A stretch of DNA of 64,000 nt from Prevotella denticola (GCF_900454835.1 NZ_UGTM01000001.1:186501-250500); one strand, 5' to 3'. Shown: positions 34,117-43,191, counted from the stretch's first letter. The notes: a model not told the origin generated them from the sequence alone. Made by a program: numbers and translations.

Positions 34117-35937
34117 ATGAAGATAGAAGAGCAAATTACCGGTGCTGCACTTGCAGCTGTCAAGGAGTTATACGGAACCGAGGTTCCAGAGAAGATGATC
34201 CAGCTGCAGAAGACACGCAGCGATTTCAAGGGCAACCTCACCCTCGTCACCTTCCCGCTGCTGAAGACCTCGCACAAGAAGCCCGAGGAGACGGCGCAGG
34301 AACTGGGCGAATACCTGAAGAAGAACTGCAAGGCGGTTGCCGACTTCAACGTCGTCAAGGGATTCCTCAACCTTGTCATTGCACAGGCGGCATGGACAGG
34401 ACTGCTGAACGACATCAATGCCGATGAGAAGTTCGGCGAGAAAAGGGTGACGGCAGACAGTCCGCTGGTAATGATCGAATACTCTTCACCGAACACCAAC
34501 AAGCCCCTTCACCTCGGCCACGTGCGCAACAACCTGCTCGGATGGTCGCTGGCACAGATCATGGAAGCCAACGGCAACAAGGTGGTGAAGACAAACATTG
34601 TCAATGACCGCGGCATCCATATCTGCAAGTCGATGCTGGCCTGGCTGAAGTGGGGCAACGGCATCACGCCCGAGAAGGCCGGCAAGAAGGGCGACCACCT
34701 GATCGGTGATTTCTATGTCCTCTTCGACAAGCACTTCAAAGAAGAGTGCAGACAGTTGCAGGAACAATATGAAAAGGAGGGCATGACACCTGATGCCGCC
34801 AAGGAAAAAGCCGAACAGGAAGCACCGCTGATCAAGGAAGCACACGAGATGCTCGTCAAGTGGGAGCAGGGCGACCCGGAGGTACGTGCGCTGTGGGAGA
34901 AGATGAACAACTGGGTGTATGCCGGTTTCGACGAGACCTACAAGGCATTGGGCGTGAGCTTCGACAAGATCTACTATGAATCGAATACCTACCTTGTCGG
35001 CAAGAAGAAGGTGGAAGAAGGCCTGAAGAAGGGACTGTTCTTCCGCAAGGCCGACAACTCCGTATGGGCCGACCTCACCAAAGAGGGGCTGGACCAGAAG
35101 CTCCTTCTGCGAAAGGACGGTACGTCGGTCTACATGACGCAGGACATCGGCACGGCCGAGATGCGCTTCAACGACTTCCCCATAGACAAGATGATCTACG
35201 TCGTCGGGAACGAGCAGAACTACCACTTCCAGGTGCTTTCCATCCTCTTGGACCGTCTGGGCTTCAAGTGGGGCAAGGATCTTGTACACTTCTCCTACGG
35301 CATGGTCGAACTGCCGAACGGCAAGATGAAGAGCCGTGAGGGTACGGTTGTCGATGCCGACGATCTGGTCGCCTCCATGATAGAGAATGCCAAGAAACTC
35401 AGCGAAGACAAGGTGAACAAGCTCGAGGGCATCACCGAGGAAGAGAAGAACGAGATAGCACGCATCGTGGGAATGGGGGCTTTGAAGTACTTTATCCTCA
35501 AGGTGGACGCACGCAAGAACATGCTCTTCAATCCCGAAGAATCTATCGACTTCAACGGCAACACGGGTCCGTTCATCCAGTACACTTACGCCCGCATCCG
35601 CAGCATTCTCCGCAAGGCAGCGGCGCAGGGCATCCTCCTGCCGGCATCGCTGGCCGATGATGCCCCGCTAAACGAGAAGGAAATAGAACTCATCCAGAAG
35701 CTCAACGACTTCGGTACTGCCGTCGCACAGGCAGGCATCGACTACAGTCCCAGCGGCATCGCCAACTACTGTTACGAACTGACCAAAGAGTTCAACCAGT
35801 TCTATCATGACTACAGCATCCTCAGTGCTGACACCGAGGCCGAGAAGATCACCCGGCTTGTCTTGGCGAAGAATGTGGCAAAAGTCATCAGGAACGGTAT
35901 GGCACTGCTGGGCATTGAGGTGCCGGAGAGAATGTAA
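34117..35937 (+). CDS. argS: Arginine-tRNA ligase
   Basis: A 606-residue class Ia synthetase that attaches arginine to its tRNAs. The N-terminal additional domain typical of ArgRS (1-115) is followed by IEYSSPNTNKPLHLGHVRNN near 122 with the HLGH motif. The KMSKS loop reads GKMKSREGTVVDADD near 404, a variant normal in this family. The DALR anticodon domain ends with VAKVIRNGMALLGIEVPERM. A minus-strand open frame on the same bases is a shadow. Gene order is unremarkable; rnhA follows after a 134-bp repeat-rich gap. tRNA-Arg(CCU), one substrate, is near the window's right end. Confidence 0.97.
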   Translation: MKIEEQITGAALAAVKELYGTEVPEKMIQLQKTRSDFKGNLTLVTFPLLKTSHKKPEETAQELGEYLKKNCKAVADFNVVKGFLNLVIAQAAWTGLLNDINADEKFGEKRVTADSPLVMIEYSSPNTNKPLHLGHVRNNLLGWSLAQIMEANGNKVVKTNIVNDRGIHICKSMLAWLKWGNGITPEKAGKKGDHLIGDFYVLFDKHFKEECRQLQEQYEKEGMTPDAAKEKAEQEAPLIKEAHEMLVKWEQGDPEVRALWEKMNNWVYAGFDETYKALGVSFDKIYYESNTYLVGKKKVEEGLKKGLFFRKADNSVWADLTKEGLDQKLLLRKDGTSVYMTQDIGTAEMRFNDFPIDKMIYVVGNEQNYHFQVLSILLDRLGFKWGKDLVHFSYGMVELPNGKMKSREGTVVDADDLVASMIENAKKLSEDKVNKLEGITEEEKNEIARIVGMGALKYFILKVDARKNMLFNPEESIDFNGNTGPFIQYTYARIRSILRKAAAQGILLPASLADDAPLNEKEIELIQKLNDFGTAVAQAGIDYSPSGIANYCYELTKEFNQFYHDYSILSADTEAEKITRLVLAKNVAKVIRNGMALLGIEVPERM

Positions 35938-36071
35938 GGGAAGTCCCGCCCCTCTCCCCGAAGGGGGAGGAGGCCTGATGGGGATGCCGTCAGGAAAAGC
36001 CGGGAAAGCGATATGAGCGACGGAAGCTGTGATGGCCGGACGGCCAGACCAGGAATACATGACAAGATAAC

Positions 36072-36530
36072 ATGCGAACAGATTACAAGCAACGGACAGG
36101 TACGCAGCCTTCCCCAGTCTCGGAGGGACGGGCTGCCTGGGCTGTCGATGCCGCCTGTTCCGGAAACCCCGGACCGATGGAATACCGGTGTATCGACTTG
36201 CAGACCGGGCTGCAGGTGTTTCATTTCGGCCCCGTGCTGGGGACGAACAACATCGGAGAGTTCCTTGCCATCGTACACGCCTTGGCCTTGATGGAGCGGC
36301 AGGGAATAACAGACAAGGTCATCTACAGCGATTCCTACAATGCCATCCTGTGGGTGAACAAGAAGCATTGCAAGACGACACTTGTCCGCAATGCGGAGAC
36401 CGAACAGCTCTATCAGGTCATCGCCCGTGCCGAGCATTGGCTCAAGACCCATAAGGTCACGACACCTGTCATCAAATGGGAGACAAGGCAGTGGGGCGAG
36501 ATTCCGGCCGACTTTGGCCGGAAGAAGTAA
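36072..36530 (+). CDS. Ribonuclease HI-like protein, single domain
   Basis: A 152-residue RNase H-fold protein that should cut the RNA strand of RNA-DNA hybrids using two metal ions. The four carboxylates are visible: Asp in AWAVDAACSGNPGP near 25, Glu in NNIGEFLAIVHAL near 63, Asp in IYSDSYNAIL near 86 and the last Asp in PADFGRK at the C-terminus. The sequence between follows RNase HI (WVNKKHCKTTL, AEHWLKTH). It lacks an N-terminal viroplasmin-like domain. The first 20 residues are unconserved and run out of the GC-rich spacer after argS, so a later start is possible, though no other ATG precedes the first motif. Confidence 0.88.
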   Translation: MRTDYKQRTGTQPSPVSEGRAAWAVDAACSGNPGPMEYRCIDLQTGLQVFHFGPVLGTNNIGEFLAIVHALALMERQGITDKVIYSDSYNAILWVNKKHCKTTLVRNAETEQLYQVIARAEHWLKTHKVTTPVIKWETRQWGEIPADFGRKK

Positions 36531-36640
36531 GATTCTTTAGGAGCGGGTATTATCTGTTTCACAGCCCAAGCCGGGAAACGTTCCCATTGACTTTTTGTGT
36601 AAAAACTCCATGAAAAGTGGATTTATACCATTTTTTTCTT

Positions 36641-36648
36641 TACTTTTG
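36641..36648 (+). promoter_or_regulatory. -7 element of the 36670 gene
   Basis: TACTTTTG, 21 bp before the ATG at 36670. It rules out the longer frame starting at 36595. Confidence 0.55.
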
Positions 36649-36669
36649 TACCATAAACGGAAACCTACT

Positions 36670-37083
36670 ATGTTACAACGAGATTATTTTATTCGCCTGA
36701 TAGAGGAATTCAACGCTGCCGTGTCGCGTTTTCTCGTGAAGAAGGAAGACGACCTGAAGCGGGATAAGGAGTTGAAAGACCTTTACAGACAATACGTTGG
36801 AGCGTATGACGACCTGCGCAACCTCTCTGTCGGCGACCTGCTGAAATATGCCGGAGAGCAGTGGAAGGAGGACGAGCGGACAGACCGGATCGGCATGCTT
36901 GCGGAACTGCTGTATGCCGAAGCGAGCTACAAAGGGCAGCCCTTGCGGCAGATGTTGCAGGAGAAAGCATACTGTCTGTTCGACTACGTGGAGGCGCACG
37001 GCTCTACTTTCTCTATCGAACGACGGCAGAAGATGGATGCCATGCGCCGGGAATTAGGCGAAATCCTGCCTTTGGCACACTGA
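36670..37083 (+). CDS. Conserved-looking helical protein of unknown function
   Basis: A 137-residue soluble, strongly helical protein (MLQRDYFIRLIEEFNAAVSR, then VGDLLKYAGEQWKEDERTDR and AYCLFDYVEAHGSTFSIERR). There is no signal peptide, no membrane helix and no motif I can assign. Helical hairpins of this length with regular charged spacing resemble TPR-like or coiled-coil adaptor proteins. The start follows a -7 box, which excludes 25 upstream residues of the open frame. It is followed 64 bp later by the cysteine desulfidase gene and may be co-transcribed with it. Confidence 0.7.
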   Translation: MLQRDYFIRLIEEFNAAVSRFLVKKEDDLKRDKELKDLYRQYVGAYDDLRNLSVGDLLKYAGEQWKEDERTDRIGMLAELLYAEASYKGQPLRQMLQEKAYCLFDYVEAHGSTFSIERRQKMDAMRRELGEILPLAH

Positions 37084-37147
37084 TGCCGGAGGAACTGAAT
37101 AACCCTTGTGATCATAACAGCGTCAGACTAAACCCATAACAATCATT

Positions 37148-38437
37148 ATGCTTGAGCCGAATATCAGAGAACAGATTATCGAGTTGATCCACCGGCAGGT
37201 AGTCCCTGCCGTGGGCTGTACGGAGCCGATGGCGGTGGCGTTGTGTGCCGCACGTGCCACAGAGTTGCTGGGAGAGAAACCGGAAAAAGTCAGCGTACTG
37301 CTTTCCGCCAATATCCTGAAGAACGCCATGGGAGTGGGCATCCCGGGCACAGGGATGATCGGGCTGCCTATCGCCATTGCCCTGGGTGTCCTGATCGGGA
37401 AGTCGGACTACCGGCTGGAGGTCATCAAGGATCTTACGCCGGAAAGTCTGGAAGCCGGAAAGCGGTTCATCGGTGAGGACCGGATTGACATCAAGCTGAA
37501 GGAAGGTATCACGGAGAAACTGTATATCGAAGTCGCCTGTGTGGCTGGCGGACACCGTGCGACGGCCGTCATCAGCGGAAGCCATACGAACATTGTCTTC
37601 GAAGAAACCGACGGGAAAGTCCTGCTCGACAGACTGAAGCCGAGTGCGGCTGCTGCTGATACTGCGCAGCTCTGTCTGGATCTCCGTACGGTATGGAAGT
37701 TTGCCACAACTACTCCGGTGGAGGAAATAGACTTCATCCTGGAAGCCAAACGCTACAATCTCCGTGCTGCGGCGGAGGCATTGAAGGGAAATTACGGGCA
37801 TTGCCTGGGGAAGATCATGGACCGTCCGCTGAGCCGTGGTATCTTCGGGAACAGCATCTATTCGCACATCATAGCCAAGACTGCTTCTGCCTGCGATGCC
37901 CGCATGGGCGGTGCCCTGATTCCTGTGATGAGCAACAGCGGTTCCGGCAACCAGGGTATCTGTGCCACCAATCCGGTAGCCGTTTTTGCCAAGGAGAACG
38001 AGAATACGCGGGAAGAACTCATCCGTGCGCTCGTCCTAAGTCACCTTACCGCCATCTACATCAAGCAGAGCCTCGGTGCGCTGTCAGCCCTCTGCGGCTG
38101 TGTGGTGGCAAGTATCGGTTCCAGCTGTGGCATCACCTATCTGATGGGAGGTGATTACGTGAATGTCTGCCATTCGGTAAAGAATATGATAGCCAATCTT
38201 ACCGGCATGATCTGTGACGGTGCCAAGCCCAGCTGTTCGCTGAAGATTTCGTCCGGTGTCTCCACGGCTATCCTTTCCGCCACCCTGTCCATGGAGGGCA
38301 AACACGTGACGGCAGCCGAGGGGATCATTGACGAAGACGTTGATAAGTCTATCCGAAACCTCACAAGCATAGGTAAGGAAGCGATGTGCAACACCGATGA
38401 TATGGTGCTGAATATCATGACGCATAAGTGCAATTAA
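37148..38437 (+). CDS. L-cysteine desulfidase (CyuA/YhaM, UPF0597 family)
   Basis: A 429-residue protein of the serine-dehydratase-alpha-like UPF0597 family. Characterised relatives split L-cysteine to pyruvate, ammonia and sulfide with a [4Fe-4S] cluster. The conserved N-terminal motif is VVPAVGCTEPMAVAL near 24. Cysteines likely to bind the cluster occur in VGCTEP, SNSGSGNQGICATNP, LCGCVVASIGSSCG and GMICDGAKPSC. The motif GVGIPGTG lies near 78. Cytoplasmic. The chain length matches the family. Serine dehydratase activity is the alternative, but the family name and cysteine pattern favour desulfidase. Confidence 0.88.
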   Translation: MLEPNIREQIIELIHRQVVPAVGCTEPMAVALCAARATELLGEKPEKVSVLLSANILKNAMGVGIPGTGMIGLPIAIALGVLIGKSDYRLEVIKDLTPESLEAGKRFIGEDRIDIKLKEGITEKLYIEVACVAGGHRATAVISGSHTNIVFEETDGKVLLDRLKPSAAAADTAQLCLDLRTVWKFATTTPVEEIDFILEAKRYNLRAAAEALKGNYGHCLGKIMDRPLSRGIFGNSIYSHIIAKTASACDARMGGALIPVMSNSGSGNQGICATNPVAVFAKENENTREELIRALVLSHLTAIYIKQSLGALSALCGCVVASIGSSCGITYLMGGDYVNVCHSVKNMIANLTGMICDGAKPSCSLKISSGVSTAILSATLSMEGKHVTAAEGIIDEDVDKSIRNLTSIGKEAMCNTDDMVLNIMTHKCN

Positions 38438-38474
38438 AAAGGTGTTGCACCTCTAATCCTGCATTACTTTCAAA

Positions 38475-38560
38475 TTATTTTCATGAAAAGAAATATTTTT
38501 TGTCGTGAAAATAAATTTTTATCTTCATGAAAAGAAATTCTTTTTTCATGAAGATAATTT
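38475..38560. repeat. Period-22 array with C(A/G)TGAA cores, relative of 15491-15576
   Basis: Cores CATGAA, CGTGAA, CATGAA and CATGAA begin at 38482, 38504, 38526 and 38547 (spacings 22, 22, 21). Outer flanks AAATTATTTTCATG and CATGAAGATAATTT mirror each other. The AT-rich gap 38438-38666 between two converging genes holds nothing else. Confidence 0.85.
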
Positions 38561-38666
38561 GTTTATAGCCGTTCATTTGTGTCTGTTGGATGTGTTTTCA
38601 GCCTTTCAAAAAAGCAGGTTTAGTCTTCTTTTCTATGGTGTTTAGTAACCTGTTTTATATTCGTTC

Positions 38667-39665
38667 TTAAATGAGATATAGTTCACACGTCTTCTCTCCC
38701 TGCGCATTCTGGTATTTCACAACCCATACATCTAAAACCAGTGGTTTGCTTGGCGAGGCATAGTCATTCGAACATACATCATGTTTTTTAAGGAGCGTTT
38801 CGGGCAATTGATTACCATTGGGCAGTTTTATTATCTGTATTATTTTATTTTGGAAATAAGCTAAACAGATTGTAGCTGGCTTTTTTCCCTTGTTGCGCAT
38901 TCCCGGGATGTATTTAAGTGCGTTCCTGTTCAAGTGGTTCATTAAGATATACTTTTCCAGATAATCTACTGCAATCCGTTTCCTCTCTACTTTCACAGGT
39001 TCCTGTGTTTCTTCCCCCTGTTTGGCAAAGTGCCATTTTGTCCCATCTGTAAATTGAATCTCTATTCCTGTGGAATCTACTTCTGAAGGTATTTCGGATG
39101 GTCTTCCCGTATCCTTAGCTATTTTCTTGAATTCTGCAAAAGCATTTGTGTTGCCCTTTCTTGAAGCATTGCGGAGATAGCAATATGCGTCGCCCAGGTG
39201 TCCTTTCTTTTTGGCAATCATACCATTCCAATAGTCATTCTTTCCATTCGAATCATGATATTCAAAGTAAGGTGATAATTGGGCAAACTTCCTTTCTACA
39301 GCATCCATCCTTCCTAAATGATAGTAGGCGGATAACTGTTTTTCGTATATGGAATTGATGTTAACGCTGCTGTCCTTGCTTATATCAATATACGAATCAA
39401 TGTCTTGCTTTTCTGTGGAGTAGGGCTGGAGTAGTCTTTCGTAATCACGGAGAGCATTTTCATATTTGCCGACTTTCATCTCGCAATCAGCCCGCATATA
39501 TAAGTACTCTGTAGAGGGGTTGTCTTCTATTGCTTTGTCTAAATAGCTTATTGCCAAATCATCATCACCATTTAGGATAGCGTTGTTGATTTTGCTTCTA
39601 TAATCAGTATGACAACTGTATAGAAAGAAGGTCAGTAAAATAAAGTATAACACATTTTTCATCAT
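38667..39665 (-). CDS. TPR-containing lipoprotein, unusually AT-rich
   Basis: A 332-residue lipoprotein. The signal peptide MMKNVLYFILLTFFLYSC ends in a lipobox with Cys18. Tetratricopeptide-like repeats fill about residues 25-200 (LNGDDDLAISYLDKAIEDNP, STEYLYMRADCEMKVGKYEN, LSAYYHLGRMDAVERKFAQ). The C-terminal 130 residues (IQFTDGTKWHFAKQGEETQE, KRIAVDYLEKYILMNHLNRN) have no family I recognise. Codons are visibly AT-richer than in the neighbours, as the IetAS island is, so recent acquisition is likely. It lies alone between the period-22 array and ribD. The function is unknown. Confidence 0.75.
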   Translation of the reverse strand: MMKNVLYFILLTFFLYSCHTDYRSKINNAILNGDDDLAISYLDKAIEDNPSTEYLYMRADCEMKVGKYENALRDYERLLQPYSTEKQDIDSYIDISKDSSVNINSIYEKQLSAYYHLGRMDAVERKFAQLSPYFEYHDSNGKNDYWNGMIAKKKGHLGDAYCYLRNASRKGNTNAFAEFKKIAKDTGRPSEIPSEVDSTGIEIQFTDGTKWHFAKQGEETQEPVKVERKRIAVDYLEKYILMNHLNRNALKYIPGMRNKGKKPATICLAYFQNKIIQIIKLPNGNQLPETLLKKHDVCSNDYASPSKPLVLDVWVVKYQNAQGEKTCELYLI

Positions 39666-39711
39666 TTCATGCTGCTTATGTGTATGTGATATGTTAATCT
39701 TTATATTGCTT

Positions 39712-40872
39712 TTATAACCTTGTTTTATCTTGTTCCCGCTCGTAAGTTACAATCGTATTAACGTACTTCTCAACCTTTGTAATGCGTAATTTTTCAGGGA
39801 GTTTGGGGGCTTCTATACCTTTGTCGACCGTGAAAGGTGCAGTCTCTATGCGTATCTCATCCCATAGTCCTGCGTCAAGGAAACTCTGTAAGGTCTTTGC
39901 ACCGCCTTCGACGACGAGACTCTGTTTCTTCTCCTCATAGAGGTGTGACAGTGCTTCGGCAGGCGTAGCATATTCCCCCTCTCTTGTCGGATGGCTTGTC
40001 AGCACCAGTTTTTCAGGATTCGGACCGCTCCATTCCCTTACCGTCAGCTGTGGATGTTCCAGTTCTTCCGTTGTTTTGCCAACGAGTATTGCGTCGTTCT
40101 CTGCTCTCAGCTTATGTACCAGCATCTTTGTGAAGGGCGTAGAGATAATCAGCGGATGATAGTCCTTACCCGGCAAGTTGCCAATGTAAGCCGCAGAAGT
40201 TTTTTTCTCACGAGCCGTTATTTCATCCTGGCTACCATTTATAATACTCAGATCATCAGGGGAATCTCGGTGTTTACTCCCCTCCCTATGGGGGAGGGGT
40301 GAGGGGGAGGGGCTGGCTGGTGTGTTGGATAGTGTGTTTGTTGGTGTGTTGAATAGTATGTTAGTTGTTACTCTTTTTGTCTGCGCCCACTTCAGTATCA
40401 CGTACGGTCGGTGATGCGTGTTATAAGTGATGAAGCGTTTGTTCAGCTCCAGGCATTCCTTTTCCAATACACCTACCGTCACGTCAATGCCGGCCTCACG
40501 GAGCCTCTTCACGCCACGCCCCTGTACCTTGGAAAAAGGGTCGATGCAGCCGCAGACTACACGCCGCACGCCTTTGCTGATAATCAGGTCGGCGCAGGGA
40601 GGTGTCTTGCCGTAATGGGAACAAGGCTCGAGGCTGACATACACCGTTGCTTCGTGCAGCAAAGCCTCGTCCTCTTTCCTCACAGATGCAAAAGCGTTCA
40701 CTTCTGCGTGTCCTTCGCCGCAGCGGACATGATAGCCTTCACCGATAATCCTGCCATCCTTGCTCACAATGACCGCCCCCACCATCGGGTTCGGCTTGGC
40801 CAGCTGCTGTCCGTTACGTGCTAATTGCAGGCAGCGGTGCATATAGATTTCGTCAGTTTCTTCTTGTTTCAT
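39712..40872 (-). CDS. ribD: Bifunctional RibD: deaminase and reductase of riboflavin synthesis
   Basis: A 386-residue enzyme for steps two and three of riboflavin biosynthesis: deamination of the pyrimidine intermediate, then NADPH reduction of its ribose. The N-terminal zinc deaminase is intact: GEGHAEVNAF (His55, Glu57) and PCSHYGKTPPCADL (Cys84, Cys93). The reductase domain begins RPYVILKWAQT at 156 and resumes with HPLIISTPFTKMLVHKLRAE at 239. Between them, where relatives have a short linker with an SxDG-type motif, there are about 70 residues from repeat-like DNA (TNILFNTPTNTLSNTP, SPSPSPLPHREG). The start at MKQEETDEIYMHRCLQLA fits the family; the longer frame from 40923 runs into the prmC promoter. 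It diverges from prmC, with 27 bp between the ATGs. Confidence 0.93.
   Translation of the reverse strand: MKQEETDEIYMHRCLQLARNGQQLAKPNPMVGAVIVSKDGRIIGEGYHVRCGEGHAEVNAFASVRKEDEALLHEATVYVSLEPCSHYGKTPPCADLIISKGVRRVVCGCIDPFSKVQGRGVKRLREAGIDVTVGVLEKECLELNKRFITYNTHHRPYVILKWAQTKRVTTNILFNTPTNTLSNTPASPSPSPLPHREGSKHRDSPDDLSIINGSQDEITAREKKTSAAYIGNLPGKDYHPLIISTPFTKMLVHKLRAENDAILVGKTTEELEHPQLTVREWSGPNPEKLVLTSHPTREGEYATPAEALSHLYEEKKQSLVVEGGAKTLQSFLDAGLWDEIRIETAPFTVDKGIEAPKLPEKLRITKVEKYVNTIVTYEREQDKTRL
40159..40377. repeat. Repeat-derived insertion inside ribD
   Basis: Two simple parts: a G-rich palindromic stretch (CCCTCCCTATGGGGGAGGGG near 40280-40300) and three copies of a TGTGTTG-based repeat (about 40319-40366). 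Both look like intergenic repeats of this genome. They encode the insert at RibD residues 166-238 without breaking the frame. Confidence 0.65.
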
Positions 40873-40886
40873 ATCTTTAAAATTCC

Positions 40887-40894
40887 TATCTTTG
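40887..40894 (+). promoter_or_regulatory. -7 element of prmC, consistent with a leaderless mRNA
   Basis: TATCTTTG ends 5 bp before the ATG at 40900, so transcription should start at or next to the start codon. Confidence 0.65.
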
Positions 40895-40899
40895 CAGTC

Positions 40900-41763
40900 A
40901 TGACATACCAGGATTTGTGGCACAGACTCACTCCCTTGTACGATGACGGTGAGGCACAGGCAATCATTCGGCTTGTGCTGGAGGTGCAGTTTGGCATTTC
41001 GCTGACCGATATTTATACGGGCAAAGTTAATGAATTATCACGAGACGAAGCTGACGGATTGGAGAAAATCATGTCACGACTGGAACGTGCAGAGCCGGTG
41101 CAGTATGTTCTCGGGTATGCAATGTTCTGCGGGCGGCCTTTTCATGTTGCGTCCGGAGTACTGATTCCACGTCCGGAGACGGAAGTACTGTGCCGGTGGA
41201 TAGAAGAAGATTACAACCGCCCTTACTGTGCCCTGCAGCCTCCTGTGCCGCTTCAGGTGCTGGACGTGGGGACTGGTAGCGGATGCGTAGCTGTCAGTCT
41301 GGCACTGGACCTTTACAATTCCGCCCTTACAGCGTGGGATGTATCGGGTGATGCTTTGTTGATTGCACGTGAGAATATCCACCGATGGAATGCCCGTGTT
41401 GAATTGAAGATGGAAGACGCACTCCATCCCTCTCCTGCTGCCATGGAGCAGCAATGGGACATCATCGTCAGCAATCCGCCCTATATCTGCAACAGGGAGA
41501 GGGCGGCAATGGCGGCGAACGTGCTGGAATACGAGCCGGAGACCGCCCTTTTCGTACCGGATGACGACCCGTTGCAGTTCTATCGGGCTGTTGCGGAGTA
41601 TGGCGTGCAGACGCTGTCGGATGAAGGTGTACTCTACTTCGAGACCAACCCATTATATATAAATAAGGTGAAGGAGATGCTGGACGAGTCAGGTTATAAG
41701 CAGGTCATGCTTAGGGAAGACCAGTTCGGCAAGTTACGCTTCACGAAAGCCCTCCGATCATGA
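40900..41763 (+). CDS. prmC: Release-factor glutamine N5-methyltransferase
   Basis: A 287-residue methyltransferase (HemK/PrmC) that methylates the glutamine of the GGQ motif of release factors 1 and 2, raising termination efficiency. The AdoMet site VLDVGTGSGCVAVSLAL (about 115) is followed by the catalytic IIVSNPPYICNRER near 190, where NPPY binds the glutamine side chain. The N-terminal helical domain contacting the factor includes RAEPVQYVLGYAMFCGRPF and the IPRPETEVL loop. prfB, whose product is a likely substrate, is 14 kb upstream. First gene of prmC-recX-comF, overlapping recX by ATGA. The longer frame from 40825 is rejected because it crosses the promoter. Confidence 0.95.
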   Translation: MTYQDLWHRLTPLYDDGEAQAIIRLVLEVQFGISLTDIYTGKVNELSRDEADGLEKIMSRLERAEPVQYVLGYAMFCGRPFHVASGVLIPRPETEVLCRWIEEDYNRPYCALQPPVPLQVLDVGTGSGCVAVSLALDLYNSALTAWDVSGDALLIARENIHRWNARVELKMEDALHPSPAAMEQQWDIIVSNPPYICNRERAAMAANVLEYEPETALFVPDDDPLQFYRAVAEYGVQTLSDEGVLYFETNPLYINKVKEMLDESGYKQVMLREDQFGKLRFTKALRS

Positions 41764-42281
41764 TACAGAAACGACCTATGCCGGAGCCGCAGGCTCTGAA
41801 GAAACTTGCCGACCTGTGTGCGAAAGGCGAACATTGCTCGGGTGAAATGCTGGAAAAAATGCGCAGGTGGGGACTGGCGGAAGATGCCCAGGCACGCATT
41901 ATGGAGAAACTCTTAAGGCTGCATTATGTGGACGACAGCCGTTATACGGAGTTTTTCGTCTACGATAAAATCCGTTACAACAAGTGGGGACGCCGGAAGA
42001 TAGAGCAGGCTCTGTGGATGAAGAAGGTGGACAGTACCGTCTCGTCGCCCATCCTGGATGCTGTCGGGGATGAAGAGTATCTCGCCGTCCTGCGCCCGCT
42101 GCTGGCTGGCAAGTACCGCACCATCAAGGCTGACAATGACTATGAACGCTCGATGAAGCTGATCAGATTTGCCATGGGACGCGGGTTCACGATGGATCTG
42201 ATCAGGAAGTGTATTGACGAAGGGATTGCCGCGGCGGACGGCAACATAGACTTTGCTGATGACGATGACGAGACCGATTAG
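41760..42281 (+). CDS. recX: Regulatory protein RecX
   Basis: A 173-residue RecX: three repeated three-helix units, with conserved YVDDSRYTEFFVYDKI and KWGRRKIEQALWMKKV near the middle. RecX caps RecA filaments and blocks strand exchange. The reading frame is coupled to prmC by a four-base overlap and itself overlaps comF by 23 bp, an arrangement common in Bacteroidales. The acidic C-terminal tail (DADDDDETD-like) is where comF starts, so the two proteins share DNA there. Usually RecX lies next to recA; here it does not. Confidence 0.92.
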   Translation: MIQKRPMPEPQALKKLADLCAKGEHCSGEMLEKMRRWGLAEDAQARIMEKLLRLHYVDDSRYTEFFVYDKIRYNKWGRRKIEQALWMKKVDSTVSSPILDAVGDEEYLAVLRPLLAGKYRTIKADNDYERSMKLIRFAMGRGFTMDLIRKCIDEGIAAADGNIDFADDDDETD

Positions 42282-42972
42282 TGTGCTTGCCCGTCTGATA
42301 GACACCCTTGCTCCTCGGTCGTGTACCATCTGCGGAGGGCGTCTGACCGTTACGGAAGAGGTGATGTGTGCCTGCTGCAACCAGAGCCTCCCCCGTACAG
42401 GCTATGCCCGTAATGCCTGTGACAACAGGCTTGTGCGGCTCTTCTGGGGAAGAATTCCCATTGAGAGAGGGGCATCCCTCTTCTTCTACAAGGCTCACTC
42501 GGACACCAGCCGCCTGTTGTATCAGCTCAAGTATGGCGGACATTCCGAAACAGGGGAGCTGCTTGGCCGCCTTGTTGCCGACGAGTTTGCAGCGGACGGC
42601 TTCTTCGACGGCATCACTGTGCTGGTCCCTGTGCCGCTTGCCCGGCAGCGTGAACGGGAGAGAGGATACAACCAGAGCGTGGAGATAGCCCGGGGCATCA
42701 GCACTGCAACTGGGATTCCTGTAGTCGGCAACGTCCTTGAACGTATCTCTTTCCATGGCAGCCAGACGCAGAAGAGCCGTTGGGAACGTAACGAGAATGT
42801 GGAAAAGGCATTCCGGCTGACGGATGCCTCTGCCGTACGCAACCGGCATGTCCTGCTTGTTGATGATGTCATCACTACCGGGGCGACTCTCGTCGCTGCA
42901 GCCCGTGAGATCCTCAAAGCCGGCAATGTCAAGGTCAGCGTTCTCTCTCTGGGGTTTGCGAATAATGAATAG
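42259..42972 (+). CDS. comF: ComF-family phosphoribosyltransferase-like protein
   Basis: A 237-residue ComF protein. The N-terminal zinc finger has SCTICGG near 24 and CACCNQSLP near 43. The C-terminal half is a type I phosphoribosyltransferase fold: VLVPVPLARQRERERGYNQS near 121 and the PRPP-loop VLLVDDVITTGATLVAA near 200. ComF is needed for DNA uptake in competent bacteria, where it may link helicase and recombination, but many non-competent species have it. The start is uncertain among ATGs at 42259 and 42265, both inside the recX end. Last gene of the prmC operon. Confidence 0.9.
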   Translation: MTMTRPISVLARLIDTLAPRSCTICGGRLTVTEEVMCACCNQSLPRTGYARNACDNRLVRLFWGRIPIERGASLFFYKAHSDTSRLLYQLKYGGHSETGELLGRLVADEFAADGFFDGITVLVPVPLARQRERERGYNQSVEIARGISTATGIPVVGNVLERISFHGSQTQKSRWERNENVEKAFRLTDASAVRNRHVLLVDDVITTGATLVAAAREILKAGNVKVSVLSLGFANNE

Positions 42973-43191
42973 ATGCGTAGCTTCCCGCTCCGGCAGCCGT
43001 ATCTTGTAAAGGGATTGATTCCTTGCCTGACCGTCTGTCGGGGCAGAACGTTCCAGATGTAATTGCAGATGAAGTTTTTATTGGAATCCATGTGGCAGAC
43101 GGTATGAAAAAGCCATGGGTATCCTTGACTGAACATGAATGGGACCGTCACGGCCATTGAACAACACAAACTATTTCTATCCGAATTATTA

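Noticed and set aside
40159..40377. Frameshift or pseudogene in ribD
   Set aside because: The frame stays open and both catalytic domains continue after the insert.
39712..40872. FMN riboswitch for ribD
   Set aside because: Only 27 bp separate the ribD and prmC start codons, too little for an RFN element.
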